A stretch of DNA of 64,000 nt from Verrucomicrobiota bacterium (GTDB lineage: Bacteria; Verrucomicrobiota; Verrucomicrobiia; Verrucomicrobiales; Akkermansiaceae): positions 1 through 64,000 of the forward strand of contig JAFLEH010000012.1 in NCBI GenBank assembly GCA_017301995.1, written 5' to 3'. A model generated the notes under the pieces. That model did no database searches, was not told the origin of the DNA, and saw only the letters and a list, made by a program, of their open reading frames with translations. The position numbers and the translations under genes are program-made. This document shows positions 1 to 7,721 of this stretch, piece by piece; within the stretch, counting starts at the first letter, position 1, and each line of letters starts with the position of its first letter.

Positions 1-1
1 G

Positions 2-66
2 GAGGACATCATCAAAACACTCGACCGATGCACCAACCCCAGCCACACTAACCCCGTCACCCCATG
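2..66 (+). CDS. Possible C-terminal end of a gene cut by the window start
   Basis: Frame 2 is open from the window edge to a TGA at 64-66 and encodes about 21 residues beginning EDIIKTLDRC and ending NPVTP. This could be the last part of a gene lying to the left. The composition (acidic/basic helical start, then Pro/Thr-rich tail) is protein-like but too short to assign. The other two forward frames are also open for part of this stretch, so this is a weak call. Confidence 0.3.
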
Positions 67-185
67 ATCCGCTCGTCCACAGCCGTCACAGGACACACAC
101 CACCCACCGGACAAATGCCCTTATTTTGTTAATGGTTATTAGGGGGCGATGCACTTTTTCATCCACGATCCACGATCTTCAATCC

Positions 186-300
186 CCTTGGCTGACTTGG
201 CGTCTTGGCGGTGGATTATTCCGGCTGGGGTGGGCCTGGAATGCCGGTGCGGGACGCACCTGCAACGGACTGGGGCGAGACACCCCAGCCACGGGGTGGC
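186..300. repeat. Intergenic repeat-like segment with two small hairpins
   Basis: The 67-341 intergenic stretch holds, on the minus strand, the phrase CCGCCAAGACGCCAAGTCAG (within about 187-212), which conceptually translates to the 'RQDAKSAK' string typical of a dispersed non-coding repeat seen in many environmental bacteria. Just before it, the bases around 162-178 repeat TCCACGA twice. Two hairpins follow: CTGGGG/CCCCAG at 270-288 and GCCAC/GTGGC at 288-300. No convincing gene is present; open frames here are short and low in quality. Confidence 0.45.
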
Positions 301-341
301 CACGCTTACACGAGCGCGGGCGCGGGAGCGTGTTTCAGCGG

Positions 342-1241
342 TCACACCTCCCCCGCCTGTCTGGCGATGGTGGCGAATGCCGGAGCCATTTGCTCGTTGG
401 TGCCTTTGCCCTCGATGCTGATCGCGCCGTTGTAGCCGGTCTCCCGCAGGACGCGGAAAAACGGGCGGAAGTCGTCGCCCGCCACGCCGGGTACGCTGCG
501 TTTTTCCTTCTCCGCGATCTCGATGTGGACCACCACGTCCATCGCGGCCTTGAGGTCTTGCGGGGTGTCGCCGCCCTTCATCATGTGATAGAGATCGGCC
601 AGCACCCGGATGTTGGGGTGGCCGGCCGCGCGGATGAGCTTGGCCGCCTCGCCGATGCGGTTGATGAAGTTGCATTCGGATGCCTGGAGCTGTTCCACCA
701 CCACGGTGACGCCGTGTTTTTCCGCCAGCGGCCCCATCCGTTTCAGCAGGGCCACGAATTGTTCCTCCGCCTTTTCCATCGGCCAGCCGTCGCGGACCGA
801 GCGGGCGCCCGAACTGCCGAACACGATGAATTTTCCTTTCGCCTTGGCCAGCCGGCGGAATGCGGCTTCCGCCCAGACCAGCACCTCGTCGTGGTTCGCT
901 TCCTTGCCCACGCAGCGCAGGTTGGCGGGCCGGATAAACCCGTTGCAGGCCAGGACCGGCAGCGGCGAGGCGGCGAGCTTCTCCAGGTTTTTCGCGAACG
1001 CGTCGTCGCTTTTGTCCGGGACCAGAAAATCGCCGGTGCTCTCGGTTAGAAACTGCGCGCCGGCCGTTTTCATGAACTCCGCTCGACCCAGCCCCGCGGC
1101 GATTCCCATCGCGGAAAACAACGGTTTTTTCGCTTCTTCGGCCATCACGCGTAGGTTGGTTAGAAACGGCAGGCCAGCGGCGGCCATCGCCCCGGTCCGG
1201 AGCACGGCCCGCCGGGAAACTCCGCGGGTGGTGGATTTCAT
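342..1241 (-). CDS. Tat-exported sugar phosphate isomerase/epimerase-like TIM-barrel protein
   Basis: The 299-residue product starts with a twin-arginine signal (SRRAVLRTGAMAAAG) and then follows the xylose-isomerase-like TIM-barrel family (AP_endonuc_2): alternating strands and helices with conserved acidic positions in VVVEQLQ, VLADLYHM, VHIEIAEK and ISIEGKG, as expected for a metal-binding epimerase centre. Such proteins in Verrucomicrobia and Planctomycetes are usually annotated as sugar phosphate isomerases, but an exported copy more likely acts on free sugars or sugar derivatives in the periplasm; substrate is unknown. It lies 36 bp downstream of the Gfo/Idh/MocA gene on the same strand, so the two are probably co-transcribed. 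The start was chosen because the Tat motif follows at once. Confidence 0.85.
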   Translation of the reverse strand: MKSTTRGVSRRAVLRTGAMAAAGLPFLTNLRVMAEEAKKPLFSAMGIAAGLGRAEFMKTAGAQFLTESTGDFLVPDKSDDAFAKNLEKLAASPLPVLACNGFIRPANLRCVGKEANHDEVLVWAEAAFRRLAKAKGKFIVFGSSGARSVRDGWPMEKAEEQFVALLKRMGPLAEKHGVTVVVEQLQASECNFINRIGEAAKLIRAAGHPNIRVLADLYHMMKGGDTPQDLKAAMDVVVHIEIAEKEKRSVPGVAGDDFRPFFRVLRETGYNGAISIEGKGTNEQMAPAFATIARQAGEV

Positions 1242-1277
1242 GGTGGTGTCTTGGTTAGAATGGTCGGGTGCCGGGTT

Positions 1278-2630
1278 TTATCCCAGGTGCCACACTTTTC
1301 CTCCGGCCATGACCTCCTGGGTGGCGTCGTCGAAGGTCACGCGCTGGCCGGTGCGGGCGGCGGCGTTGGCCATGATGGTGGCGATGCAGTGCTGGTATCC
1401 GGCCTCGACGGGCGCGTGGGTGGCCTTGCGCGAGCGCAGGCACTCGAGCCAGTTGCGCATGTGGGCGCTGGTCAGCGGGTCGGAGCCGGTGTTGGCGGCG
1501 GTGGAGGCCGGGCCGTCGCCCTTGAGCTTGGTTTTTTCCACCAGATTGGCCGGCAGTTTCATTTCCCCGGCCTCATTGGCGGTTAGGCCGCCCTTGGGTG
1601 TGACTTCGCCGGTGTCGAGGTTCAGCTCGCCGCCGTTGGAGTAGTAGATTTCCTTGGTGCCGCCGGCCGAGTTGCTGAAACGCGAGCTGTAGGTCACCTG
1701 GAACCCGCTCGACGGATCATCCAGCGGACCGTAGTCGAACACCGCCGTGAGCGTGTCGAAATTGGTGCGGCCGTCCTTCCATTGATAGATCCCGCCGTTG
1801 GCCGCCACCGAGCGAGGGTGGGGGAGTCCGGTGAACCAATGGATCGTATCGATCTGATGGCACATCCATTGGCCGGGAATCCCGGACGAATACGGCCAGA
1901 ACAAGCGGTATTCGAGGTATTTCCGCGGATCCCAGTCGGCTTCCGGGCGGTTCAGCAGGAAGCGTTTCCAGTCGGTGTCCTCCTGTTTCAGTTTGGCCAC
2001 CAGATCGGGCCGGCGCCAGCGGCCGGGTTGGTTCACGTTCCAGGTCATTTCCGCCGCCACGATCGGGCCGAACTTGCCGCTCTTGAGAAAATCGTAGGCC
2101 GCGTGATAGGTGGCGCCGGACCGCCGCTGCGAGCCGATCTGGATCACTTGGTTCGCCGCTTTGGCGGCCTTGAGCGCGGCGCGGGCGTCCTGCATGGTTT
2201 CCGCGAACGGTTTCTCGCAATAGGCGTCGCAGCCCGCGCCGAGCGCTTCCACGAGGTGCAGCGCGTGCTGGAAATCGGCCGTGGAAATGATCACCGCGTC
2301 CGGTTTGGCCTTTTCATAGAGTTCCTCGTTGTTGCGGTAGGTCGGAACGGTCTTGCCGGTTTTCTTGGCGAAATATTCCTCGGCATCCTTTCTCCGGCGG
2401 CTCCACAGGTCGGAAACCCCGACGATTTCGCAGTTGAACTCCTCCGCCTGGGGCAGAAACGCGGGCAGCAGGGCTGATCTCAAGCGGTCGGAAAACCCGA
2501 CGATGCCGATCCGGATTCGGTCGTTGGCTCCGGCGGCGCGGGTTTGGCCCAGCGCGGTGGGCACGGTGCGGGCGGCGATCAATCCGAGGCCGGCGAGCGA
2601 CCCTTGGTGCAGCAGTTGGCGGCGGTTCAT
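1278..2630 (-). CDS. Gfo/Idh/MocA family oxidoreductase, exported
   Basis: A 450-residue NAD(P)-dependent oxidoreductase of the Gfo/Idh/MocA family. An RR-containing signal-like N-terminus (MNRRQLLHQGSLAGLGLIAA) precedes the Rossmann strand RIRIGIVGFSDR, and the family's EKP motif appears as YCEKPFAETM around residue 138. The second domain holds the usual beta-sheet and the GQWMCHQIDTIHW stretch. Exported members with this layout include GH109-type enzymes and uncharacterised dehydrogenases in Verrucomicrobia. First gene of a two-gene unit with the downstream epimerase-like protein, suggesting a joint role in periplasmic sugar oxidation or epimerisation; the substrate cannot be read from sequence. 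Confidence 0.88.
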   Translation of the reverse strand: MNRRQLLHQGSLAGLGLIAARTVPTALGQTRAAGANDRIRIGIVGFSDRLRSALLPAFLPQAEEFNCEIVGVSDLWSRRRKDAEEYFAKKTGKTVPTYRNNEELYEKAKPDAVIISTADFQHALHLVEALGAGCDAYCEKPFAETMQDARAALKAAKAANQVIQIGSQRRSGATYHAAYDFLKSGKFGPIVAAEMTWNVNQPGRWRRPDLVAKLKQEDTDWKRFLLNRPEADWDPRKYLEYRLFWPYSSGIPGQWMCHQIDTIHWFTGLPHPRSVAANGGIYQWKDGRTNFDTLTAVFDYGPLDDPSSGFQVTYSSRFSNSAGGTKEIYYSNGGELNLDTGEVTPKGGLTANEAGEMKLPANLVEKTKLKGDGPASTAANTGSDPLTSAHMRNWLECLRSRKATHAPVEAGYQHCIATIMANAAARTGQRVTFDDATQEVMAGGKVWHLG

Positions 2631-2808
2631 GATGGTTTTTCGGGGTTGGTCCGGATCATACGGCGCCTGGCGGCGGGATTTCTCAACCGGAGAAGTAACC
2701 CATGCGGGTGAACTCCCGCCTTCCTCAGATTCCGGTTGGCAGCCGGCGGGGAAACGGCTTTACTTTTCCCCGTAGAGAACACGGTGAACCCGCCACCTTG
2801 AAAACGCC

Positions 2809-3081
2809 ATGTCCCAAGCCATCATCGACCCCGAACAAGTGCGCCGCTTTGCCGCGGAGCTGAAACGTTTCAACGGCGACCTGCGCGAGCGCACCAACGC
2901 GCTCATGGCCCGCTTCACCTCGCTGGGCGATACCTGGCAGGACCAGGAACAGGAAAAATTCGCCGCGGAGTTCGTCCAGCTCATGAAAACCCTCAAGACC
3001 TTCCTCGAACTCTCCGAGCGCCACACGCCCTATCTGCTGCGCAAGGCGGAACGCATCCAGCAATACCTCGACCAACGCTGA
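2809..3081 (+). CDS. Small helical WXG100-like protein
   Basis: This 90-residue protein is predicted all-helical. The centre reads GDTWQDQEQEKFAAEF, with a Trp at a helix-turn-helix position followed by D and, after a heptad-like interval, two Phe. That matches the layout of WXG100/ESAT-6-like proteins (about 100 residues, W-x-G or W-x-D in the turn, helical hairpin). There is no signal peptide. It is the first of three small helical genes in one direction with gaps of 10 and 22 bp. Assignment to the ESX-like superfamily is an inference from length, turn motif and amphipathic pattern. No FtsK/EssC-type ATPase is visible in the window. Confidence 0.6.
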   Translation: MSQAIIDPEQVRRFAAELKRFNGDLRERTNALMARFTSLGDTWQDQEQEKFAAEFVQLMKTLKTFLELSERHTPYLLRKAERIQQYLDQR

Positions 3082-3091
3082 TCCCACGGCC

Positions 3092-3583
3092 ATGTCCATC
3101 CAGGCCAACATCACATCGGTCGATGCGCTGGAAAGTTTCCGCTCGGAGCTGATCCGCTACATCGAGACCGCGCGCATCGCCCTTGAGGATATGACCGGCG
3201 ACGCCCGCCGCACCCGCACCTGGCTGGATTTCGACCGCACCCAATACTGGACCGGCCTGCACAAGCGCGCCCTCAAGAAACTCCATCAGGCGGAACAGGA
3301 GCTTTATAGCGCCAACCTAACCAACCCGCACGCCAGCAACGCCCTCCAGAAACTCGCCGTCGCCCGCGCCGAGCGCGCCATCGCCGAAATCGAGGCCAAA
3401 CTCCACGTCATCAAACGCTGGCGGCAGGTCTATGACAACCGCACCGGCCCGCTGATCCAACAGCTCGAACCGATGTTCGCCCAAGTGAGCCAACAGCTCC
3501 CGAAAGCCGCGCACACGCTCGGCGAACTGATCAAGGCGCTCCAGCAATACGCCGAAAAATCCGCCCCGCCGCCGTCATCCTGA
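3092..3583 (+). CDS. Helical protein of a WXG100-like gene trio, function unknown
   Basis: 163 residues, almost entirely helical, with long heptad-like stretches (for example ALKKLHQAEQELYSA and AVARAERAIAEIEAKLHVI) that suggest coiled coils, and a Pro/Ser tail. A Trp-rich turn (RTWLDFDRTQYWTGLHK) occurs near residues 46-62. No signal peptide, membrane segment or catalytic motif is visible. It lies between two smaller proteins with W-x-D turn motifs and is probably co-translated with them, so it may be a partner or chaperone that packs against them as a helical bundle. I do not recognise a named family. Confidence 0.6.
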   Translation: MSIQANITSVDALESFRSELIRYIETARIALEDMTGDARRTRTWLDFDRTQYWTGLHKRALKKLHQAEQELYSANLTNPHASNALQKLAVARAERAIAEIEAKLHVIKRWRQVYDNRTGPLIQQLEPMFAQVSQQLPKAAHTLGELIKALQQYAEKSAPPPSS

Positions 3584-3605
3584 CATTCCGTATTTCCGCT
3601 TTCCC

Positions 3606-3818
3606 ATGAGTGCTTCCGGCAGCAAATCCATGCTCCTCGACGCCACCCGCCAGCTTCAGGCGCGCTGGGCGGACACCCGCACCAAGTGGCGCGACCAGAA
3701 AGCCGCCGACTTTGAGGACCAGTATCTCGCCAATCTAACGACAGACGTCCACCACGCGCTGCGGGTGATTGACGAACTCGACAAGATTCTCCAGAAGGTC
3801 CGCTCCGAATGCGAGTGA
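3606..3818 (+). CDS. Small WXG100-like helical protein
   Basis: 70 residues, predicted as two helices joined by a turn that contains TKWRDQKAADFEDQYL, very like the WQDQEQEKFAAEF turn of the gene at 2809. The shared W-x-D-Q spacing within one operon argues that the two are related partners of a WXG100-like set rather than chance. No signal peptide. Last gene of the trio; a 436-bp intergenic region with inverted repeats follows. The function is unknown; a heterodimeric secreted pair, as in ESX systems, is the obvious model but is inference only. Confidence 0.55.
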   Translation: MSASGSKSMLLDATRQLQARWADTRTKWRDQKAADFEDQYLANLTTDVHHALRVIDELDKILQKVRSECE

Positions 3819-3937
3819 GGGAGTGATGTTAGCCCGATGCGCCCCGCAATGCGGATTCACGGTTTTTTCGGGCGTTGGTCCGGCCGAACCCGGATTCGGA
3901 AGTCGGAAGGATCCGCGCGGGCTGGTTCATCCGCTGA

Positions 3938-4150
3938 TGGACTGAGAGCCACTGATTTCACGGAACCCGAAATCGGGAGTTGGCATAACCCGTGCATCCA
4001 TTTTTTCCACTGAGGAACTGAAAATCACTGATTCCACTGAAGTGATTTTTGATTTTTGGGAAATCCTTCCCATTCATCAATCGGTGCTTCCCCATTTATC
4101 TCCAAAAAATCAGTTTCCTCAGTGGATCCCAGTCTCTCAGTGGCAAATCG
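3938..4150. repeat. Nested inverted repeats in a 436-bp intergenic region
   Basis: No gene is seen between 3819 and 4254. The stretch is AT-richer than its surroundings and built from permutations of CCACTGA. An inner inverted repeat pairs CCACTGAGGAACTGA (4007-4021) with TCAGTTTCCTCAGTGG (4110-4125), one base different. An outer pair joins GACTGAGAGCCACTGATTT (about 3940-3958) with the 4128-4149 arm. Between the inner arms a smaller hairpin, AATCACTGATTCC...GTGATTTTT, can form. It could be a MITE-like element, a structured RNA or a bidirectional terminator between the convergent WXG-like trio and aroD. Confidence 0.5.
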
Positions 4151-4254
4151 AGCATCCAAACTGCCTCAAACTTCGGATTTCGGGCTGAACCAATGTTTGG
4201 GATGGGGCCGTAGGATGCGGTTCCGTGAAACGGCTGCGGTTGGGATGTTTCCGT

Positions 4255-4968
4255 CTATCCGATTTTATCTAACATCCCGATCGCCCGTTTGAGCGTGGCG
4301 CAGTCCCATTGGCCGGGAGCGGTTGGCGTTTCTCCCAGATAGCCGTAGTTCAGCGCGCTGCCGTATTGGGCGCATAACAGCCTGGAAACCGGTGCCAGCG
4401 GCCCCATGCCCATGACGGCAAGCGGCAGGCCCGGATCCGACGCCTGGAACCGCGCCAGCCTCGCCAGATCGTCCGGTCCGTGGATCCGTGCGGCCAGCTT
4501 GAAAACCGCCGCGCCGGCATCCCGGGCCCGTTTGGCGGCTGCCGCCAGTACTTCGTCGGCCGGAAGCCGCTCGAAGTCATGAAACGAGGCCACCCAAGGG
4601 ATTCCGGCGTCCGGGATTTTCTGTAAAATGCCCTCCATTTCGGCCGTACTGGCCAGTTCCACATCCATCACCGCCGCATCGCGGAGCGCTTGACGCAGCA
4701 GCTCTGCCCGGGTGGTCGCGTCCAGATCTCCCGCGCCTCCCTCATCGCGCCGCCTTGCGGTGAAAAGCAGCGGAACGTCCGCCAAATGCGCCCATGCGGC
4801 CCGGTCCACGGCGGTGCCTCCCGCCGCCAGCGCGTCCAGCCGGATTTCCAGGAGATCGCACGCGGTCGGAACGGCTGTGGGACGCGCCTCCGCCAGCGCC
4901 GCAGCGCTGCCGATGCTCCCCACAACCCACCGTTTGCCCTCTGAAAACGACACTCGCTCGCGTGACAT
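4255..4968 (-). CDS. aroD: Type I 3-dehydroquinate dehydratase
   Basis: 237 residues, the usual size for type I dehydroquinase, which dehydrates 3-dehydroquinate to 3-dehydroshikimate in the shikimate pathway through a Schiff base. Family hallmarks are present in order: EIRLDAL near residue 42, the SFHDF motif with the catalytic His, VFKLAARI with the Schiff-base Lys, and the C-terminal MGMGPLAPVSRLLCAQYGS ending in ALNYG. Monocistronic on the minus strand and divergent from the pilus-like locus. The assignment rests on these motifs and is firm. Confidence 0.92.
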   Translation of the reverse strand: MSRERVSFSEGKRWVVGSIGSAAALAEARPTAVPTACDLLEIRLDALAAGGTAVDRAAWAHLADVPLLFTARRRDEGGAGDLDATTRAELLRQALRDAAVMDVELASTAEMEGILQKIPDAGIPWVASFHDFERLPADEVLAAAAKRARDAGAAVFKLAARIHGPDDLARLARFQASDPGLPLAVMGMGPLAPVSRLLCAQYGSALNYGYLGETPTAPGQWDCATLKRAIGMLDKIG

Positions 4969-5124
4969 GGCCCACTCTTGCCCTCATCCGGCCGCTCCGT
5001 CAATCCCCGCCGCCTCACGAAATCACGCCGGTGTATTTACAGCTCCGAAATTTTTTCGGAAAATCGGTCTTTTGACTCGCCAGCGGGGGGGGTGCCCCCC
5101 TAGTTCTCAGGAAATCGCAACCCA

Positions 5125-5751
5125 ATGAAAGCTCCGAACCACAAACCCGTGTTGTTGGCAGCCGCCGCTGCCATGTTGTCGCTTTTGCCATTTGCCGCGT
5201 TTGGCGCAACCAAAGTGGAATTGGAAAAACCGAAGTTCGATAACATTCCGTCTCCGCAATTCGCAGGGGTCAAGGGCGAGTCATGGTCCCCCAAGGATTG
5301 GCTCAAAATCGAGTGCAAACTCAAGATCGAGCAAGCCCCGGAGCCCAAGTCGAAAACCTGCGAAACGCTCACCGTGAAGTGGTACGTCGCCGTTGAGAAT
5401 CCGGAAAAGGCATCCACCTTCCTCAAGCTAACCAAGGAAGTCCAGCACGTGAATCTCCCGCTAGGCGAAGACGTTCACTCCTGCGTCTTTCTTTCACCCG
5501 CCTCGATCCGCCGTCTCACCGGCAGCGATCGCGCCGGCAAGGGCTGCGTCAAATTCGTCGGCATCGAAGTGCTCGCCGACGGCGCCGTCGTCGCCTCCGA
5601 GGCGATCGGCAAGGACAAATGGTGGACCATGGCTTCCGACAAGATTTCGGACAGCACCACCGTGCCGCTCCAGAGCAAAGCGGAGACTCCCTTCGCCGCC
5701 TGTTGGTGGGACCGCTACGCCGAGGAAAAGCCCGCCACGGGCTCCCGTTAA
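5125..5751 (+). CDS. Amuc_1102-like periplasmic protein of the pilus-like locus
   Basis: 208 residues with a clear Sec signal peptide (VLLAAAAAMLSLLPFAAFGA) and a mature part rich in beta strands (KIECKLKIEQ, LTVKWYVAVE, VKFVGIEVLADGAVVASEA). Position as the first gene of the locus, size and beta-sandwich character match Amuc_1102 of Akkermansia muciniphila, a protein of unknown function encoded beside the pilM/Amuc_1100/secretin genes. AGGAAA lies about 12 bp before the ATG, one of the few SD-like signals in this window. A GGGGGG/CCCCCC stem just upstream (about 5085-5100) may be part of the leader. Likely role: periplasmic component of the envelope machine; not proven. Confidence 0.75.
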   Translation: MKAPNHKPVLLAAAAAMLSLLPFAAFGATKVELEKPKFDNIPSPQFAGVKGESWSPKDWLKIECKLKIEQAPEPKSKTCETLTVKWYVAVENPEKASTFLKLTKEVQHVNLPLGEDVHSCVFLSPASIRRLTGSDRAGKGCVKFVGIEVLADGAVVASEAIGKDKWWTMASDKISDSTTVPLQSKAETPFAACWWDRYAEEKPATGSR

Positions 5752-5805
5752 GCCGTTTCGTTTCCCCGTCTTTCCCCTCCAATCCCACTTCCATCGCCCC
5801 GCACC

Positions 5806-7686
5806 ATGGCTGACACCCTGACTACCGTCGCACTCAACATCGGTTCGCAACGAATCGGCATGGCCGTTTTCGAAACCGCGAAAAACGGCAGCCTGTTGCT
5901 CAAGAATTTCGCCTCGGAAACCATCGTCGCCGATCCCGCGCTCGAAGCCTCCCGCATCGGCCAGATCCGCGTCGCCGTCGGCGACCTCGCGCAGCGCCTC
6001 AAGGTCACCAAGTCGAAAGTCCGCTACGCCATCGCCGGCCAATCGGTCTTCACCCGCTTCGTGAAACTGCCGCCGATCCAGGTCGAGAACATCGAGGAAC
6101 TCGTCCGCCTGGAAGCCCAGCAGCACGTTCCCTTCCCGATCGACGAGGTCATTTGGGACTACGAAATGATCGAGGGTGGAGCGGAAAAGGAAGTGGTGAT
6201 CGTCGCGATCAAGGGCGACGCCCTTGACGAAATCAACGGAGCGGTCAACGAGAGCGGTATGGCCACCGCCGAGGTGGATGTCGCCCCGATGGCGCTCTAC
6301 AATTCGTTCATCGCCAGCCACGGCGCGCCGCAGGAACCGGTGCTCATCATCGACGTCGGCGCCAAGACCAGCAACCTGCTCTATCTGGAAGGCAAGCGCT
6401 TCTTCACCCGCAACATCCCGGTGGGTGGCGCGGCCATCACCGCCGCCATCGCCAAGGAGTATAACGTTTCCTTCATGGAGGCAGAGCACCAGAAGATTGC
6501 CCACGGTCTTGTGGCGCTCGGAGCCGGCCACACCGAGCAGCTCGACGAGTCGGTCGCGGCGCTGGCCATGGTCATCCGCAACGCGCTCACCCGCCTGCCA
6601 TCGGAAATCGCCCGCACCACCAACTACTACCGCAGCCAGCACGGCGGCACGGCCCCGCGCCGGATCTACCTCTGCGGCGGCGGCGCCAACCTGCCCTACA
6701 CGCTGGAGTTCTTCGAGGAGAAACTCAACCTGCCGGTGGAGTTCTTCAACCCGCTCAAGGCCGTCTCCATTGGCAAGGGTGTGGACACCACCACCCTCCA
6801 GCGGGAAGCCCACCTGATGGGCGAACTCATCGGCCTTGGCCTCCGCGGCATCGGGAAATCCTCGATCAATATCGACCTCGTTCCGGAAGCGGTCCAACAG
6901 ATCCGCGCCGCCGACCGCCGCAAGCCGTTCCTCATCGGAGCCGCCGCGGTGTTCCTCGCCGGCGTCGCCGCTTGGTCCGGCCTGCAGATGGTCGCCGCCG
7001 GCAAGGCGAAAGAGGAGGCCAAGACCCGCATCGAGGCCCGCGATTCGCTTGAGCCGCTCGCGGAAGATATCACCAAACTCCTCAAGGCGGAAGGCGATCT
7101 GAAGGCCATCGCCACCACCTTCACCGACGCGGAAAGCGACCACTCGCAGTGGGTTGATCTGATCAATGAGCTGAGTGGCGCGTTCGCCAGCGACTTGGTC
7201 TGGCTAACCGACTTCGATCCGATCATCGGCTACGATCCGAACGTCGCCCCGGCGAAACCGACGGCGGCCGGGAGTGCCGCTCCGACGACCACCGATACGG
7301 CGTCCGCCGTGCGGTCCGCCGTCAAGCCCGACTTCTTCGCCACTCCGTATGGCCAGTCCAGCCTCAACGAAACGAGGACGGTTTCCGTTGACGAGGATAA
7401 CAAGAAGGGCAAGTCCGCCGCTCCGGCCGAATACGCCAATGCCGTCCGCATCCGCGGATTCTGGCTCGGAAATCCCGACAACCAGAACGTGGTTTCCAAG
7501 CTGCTCAAGAAGCTGAAGGAAAAACCGGAGGCGTTCACGTTCACCATGACCGGCAAGGATGGGAAACCGACCCCCATCAAGGATGAGAATATCCTCAAGG
7601 TCACCATTGCCAACGACAAGGACGGCGAACTCGCCTGGCCCTTCGAAATCACCCTGCCGCTCACCCGTCCGGTTCGCGTAAAGTAA
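5806..7686 (+). CDS. pilM: PilM-like actin-fold protein with C-terminal membrane extension (Amuc_1101-like)
   Basis: 626 residues. The first ~360 residues are a PilM/FtsA-type actin fold: ALNIGSQRIGMAVFE (phosphate 1), LIIDVGAKTSNLLYLEG (phosphate 2) and RIYLCGGGANLP (adenosine loop). After it come one membrane segment (PFLIGAAAVFLAGVAAWSGL) and a region resembling the PilN/PilO periplasmic part, so this single protein may combine PilM and PilN roles; PilM alone is about 350 residues. In type IV pili PilM is the cytoplasmic clamp of the alignment complex. It lies 54 bp after the Amuc_1102-like gene and 35 bp before the Amuc_1100-like gene. Confidence 0.85.
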   Translation: MADTLTTVALNIGSQRIGMAVFETAKNGSLLLKNFASETIVADPALEASRIGQIRVAVGDLAQRLKVTKSKVRYAIAGQSVFTRFVKLPPIQVENIEELVRLEAQQHVPFPIDEVIWDYEMIEGGAEKEVVIVAIKGDALDEINGAVNESGMATAEVDVAPMALYNSFIASHGAPQEPVLIIDVGAKTSNLLYLEGKRFFTRNIPVGGAAITAAIAKEYNVSFMEAEHQKIAHGLVALGAGHTEQLDESVAALAMVIRNALTRLPSEIARTTNYYRSQHGGTAPRRIYLCGGGANLPYTLEFFEEKLNLPVEFFNPLKAVSIGKGVDTTTLQREAHLMGELIGLGLRGIGKSSINIDLVPEAVQQIRAADRRKPFLIGAAAVFLAGVAAWSGLQMVAAGKAKEEAKTRIEARDSLEPLAEDITKLLKAEGDLKAIATTFTDAESDHSQWVDLINELSGAFASDLVWLTDFDPIIGYDPNVAPAKPTAAGSAAPTTTDTASAVRSAVKPDFFATPYGQSSLNETRTVSVDEDNKKGKSAAPAEYANAVRIRGFWLGNPDNQNVVSKLLKKLKEKPEAFTFTMTGKDGKPTPIKDENILKVTIANDKDGELAWPFEITLPLTRPVRVK

Positions 7687-7721
7687 TTTAACCTAATAGA
7701 TCTCCGCCACCACCCAAATAT

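Noticed and set aside
5494..7143. 549-residue open frame antisense to the PilM-like gene
   Set aside because: Same shadow effect: high GC at third codon positions leaves the antisense frame open. No recognisable motif.
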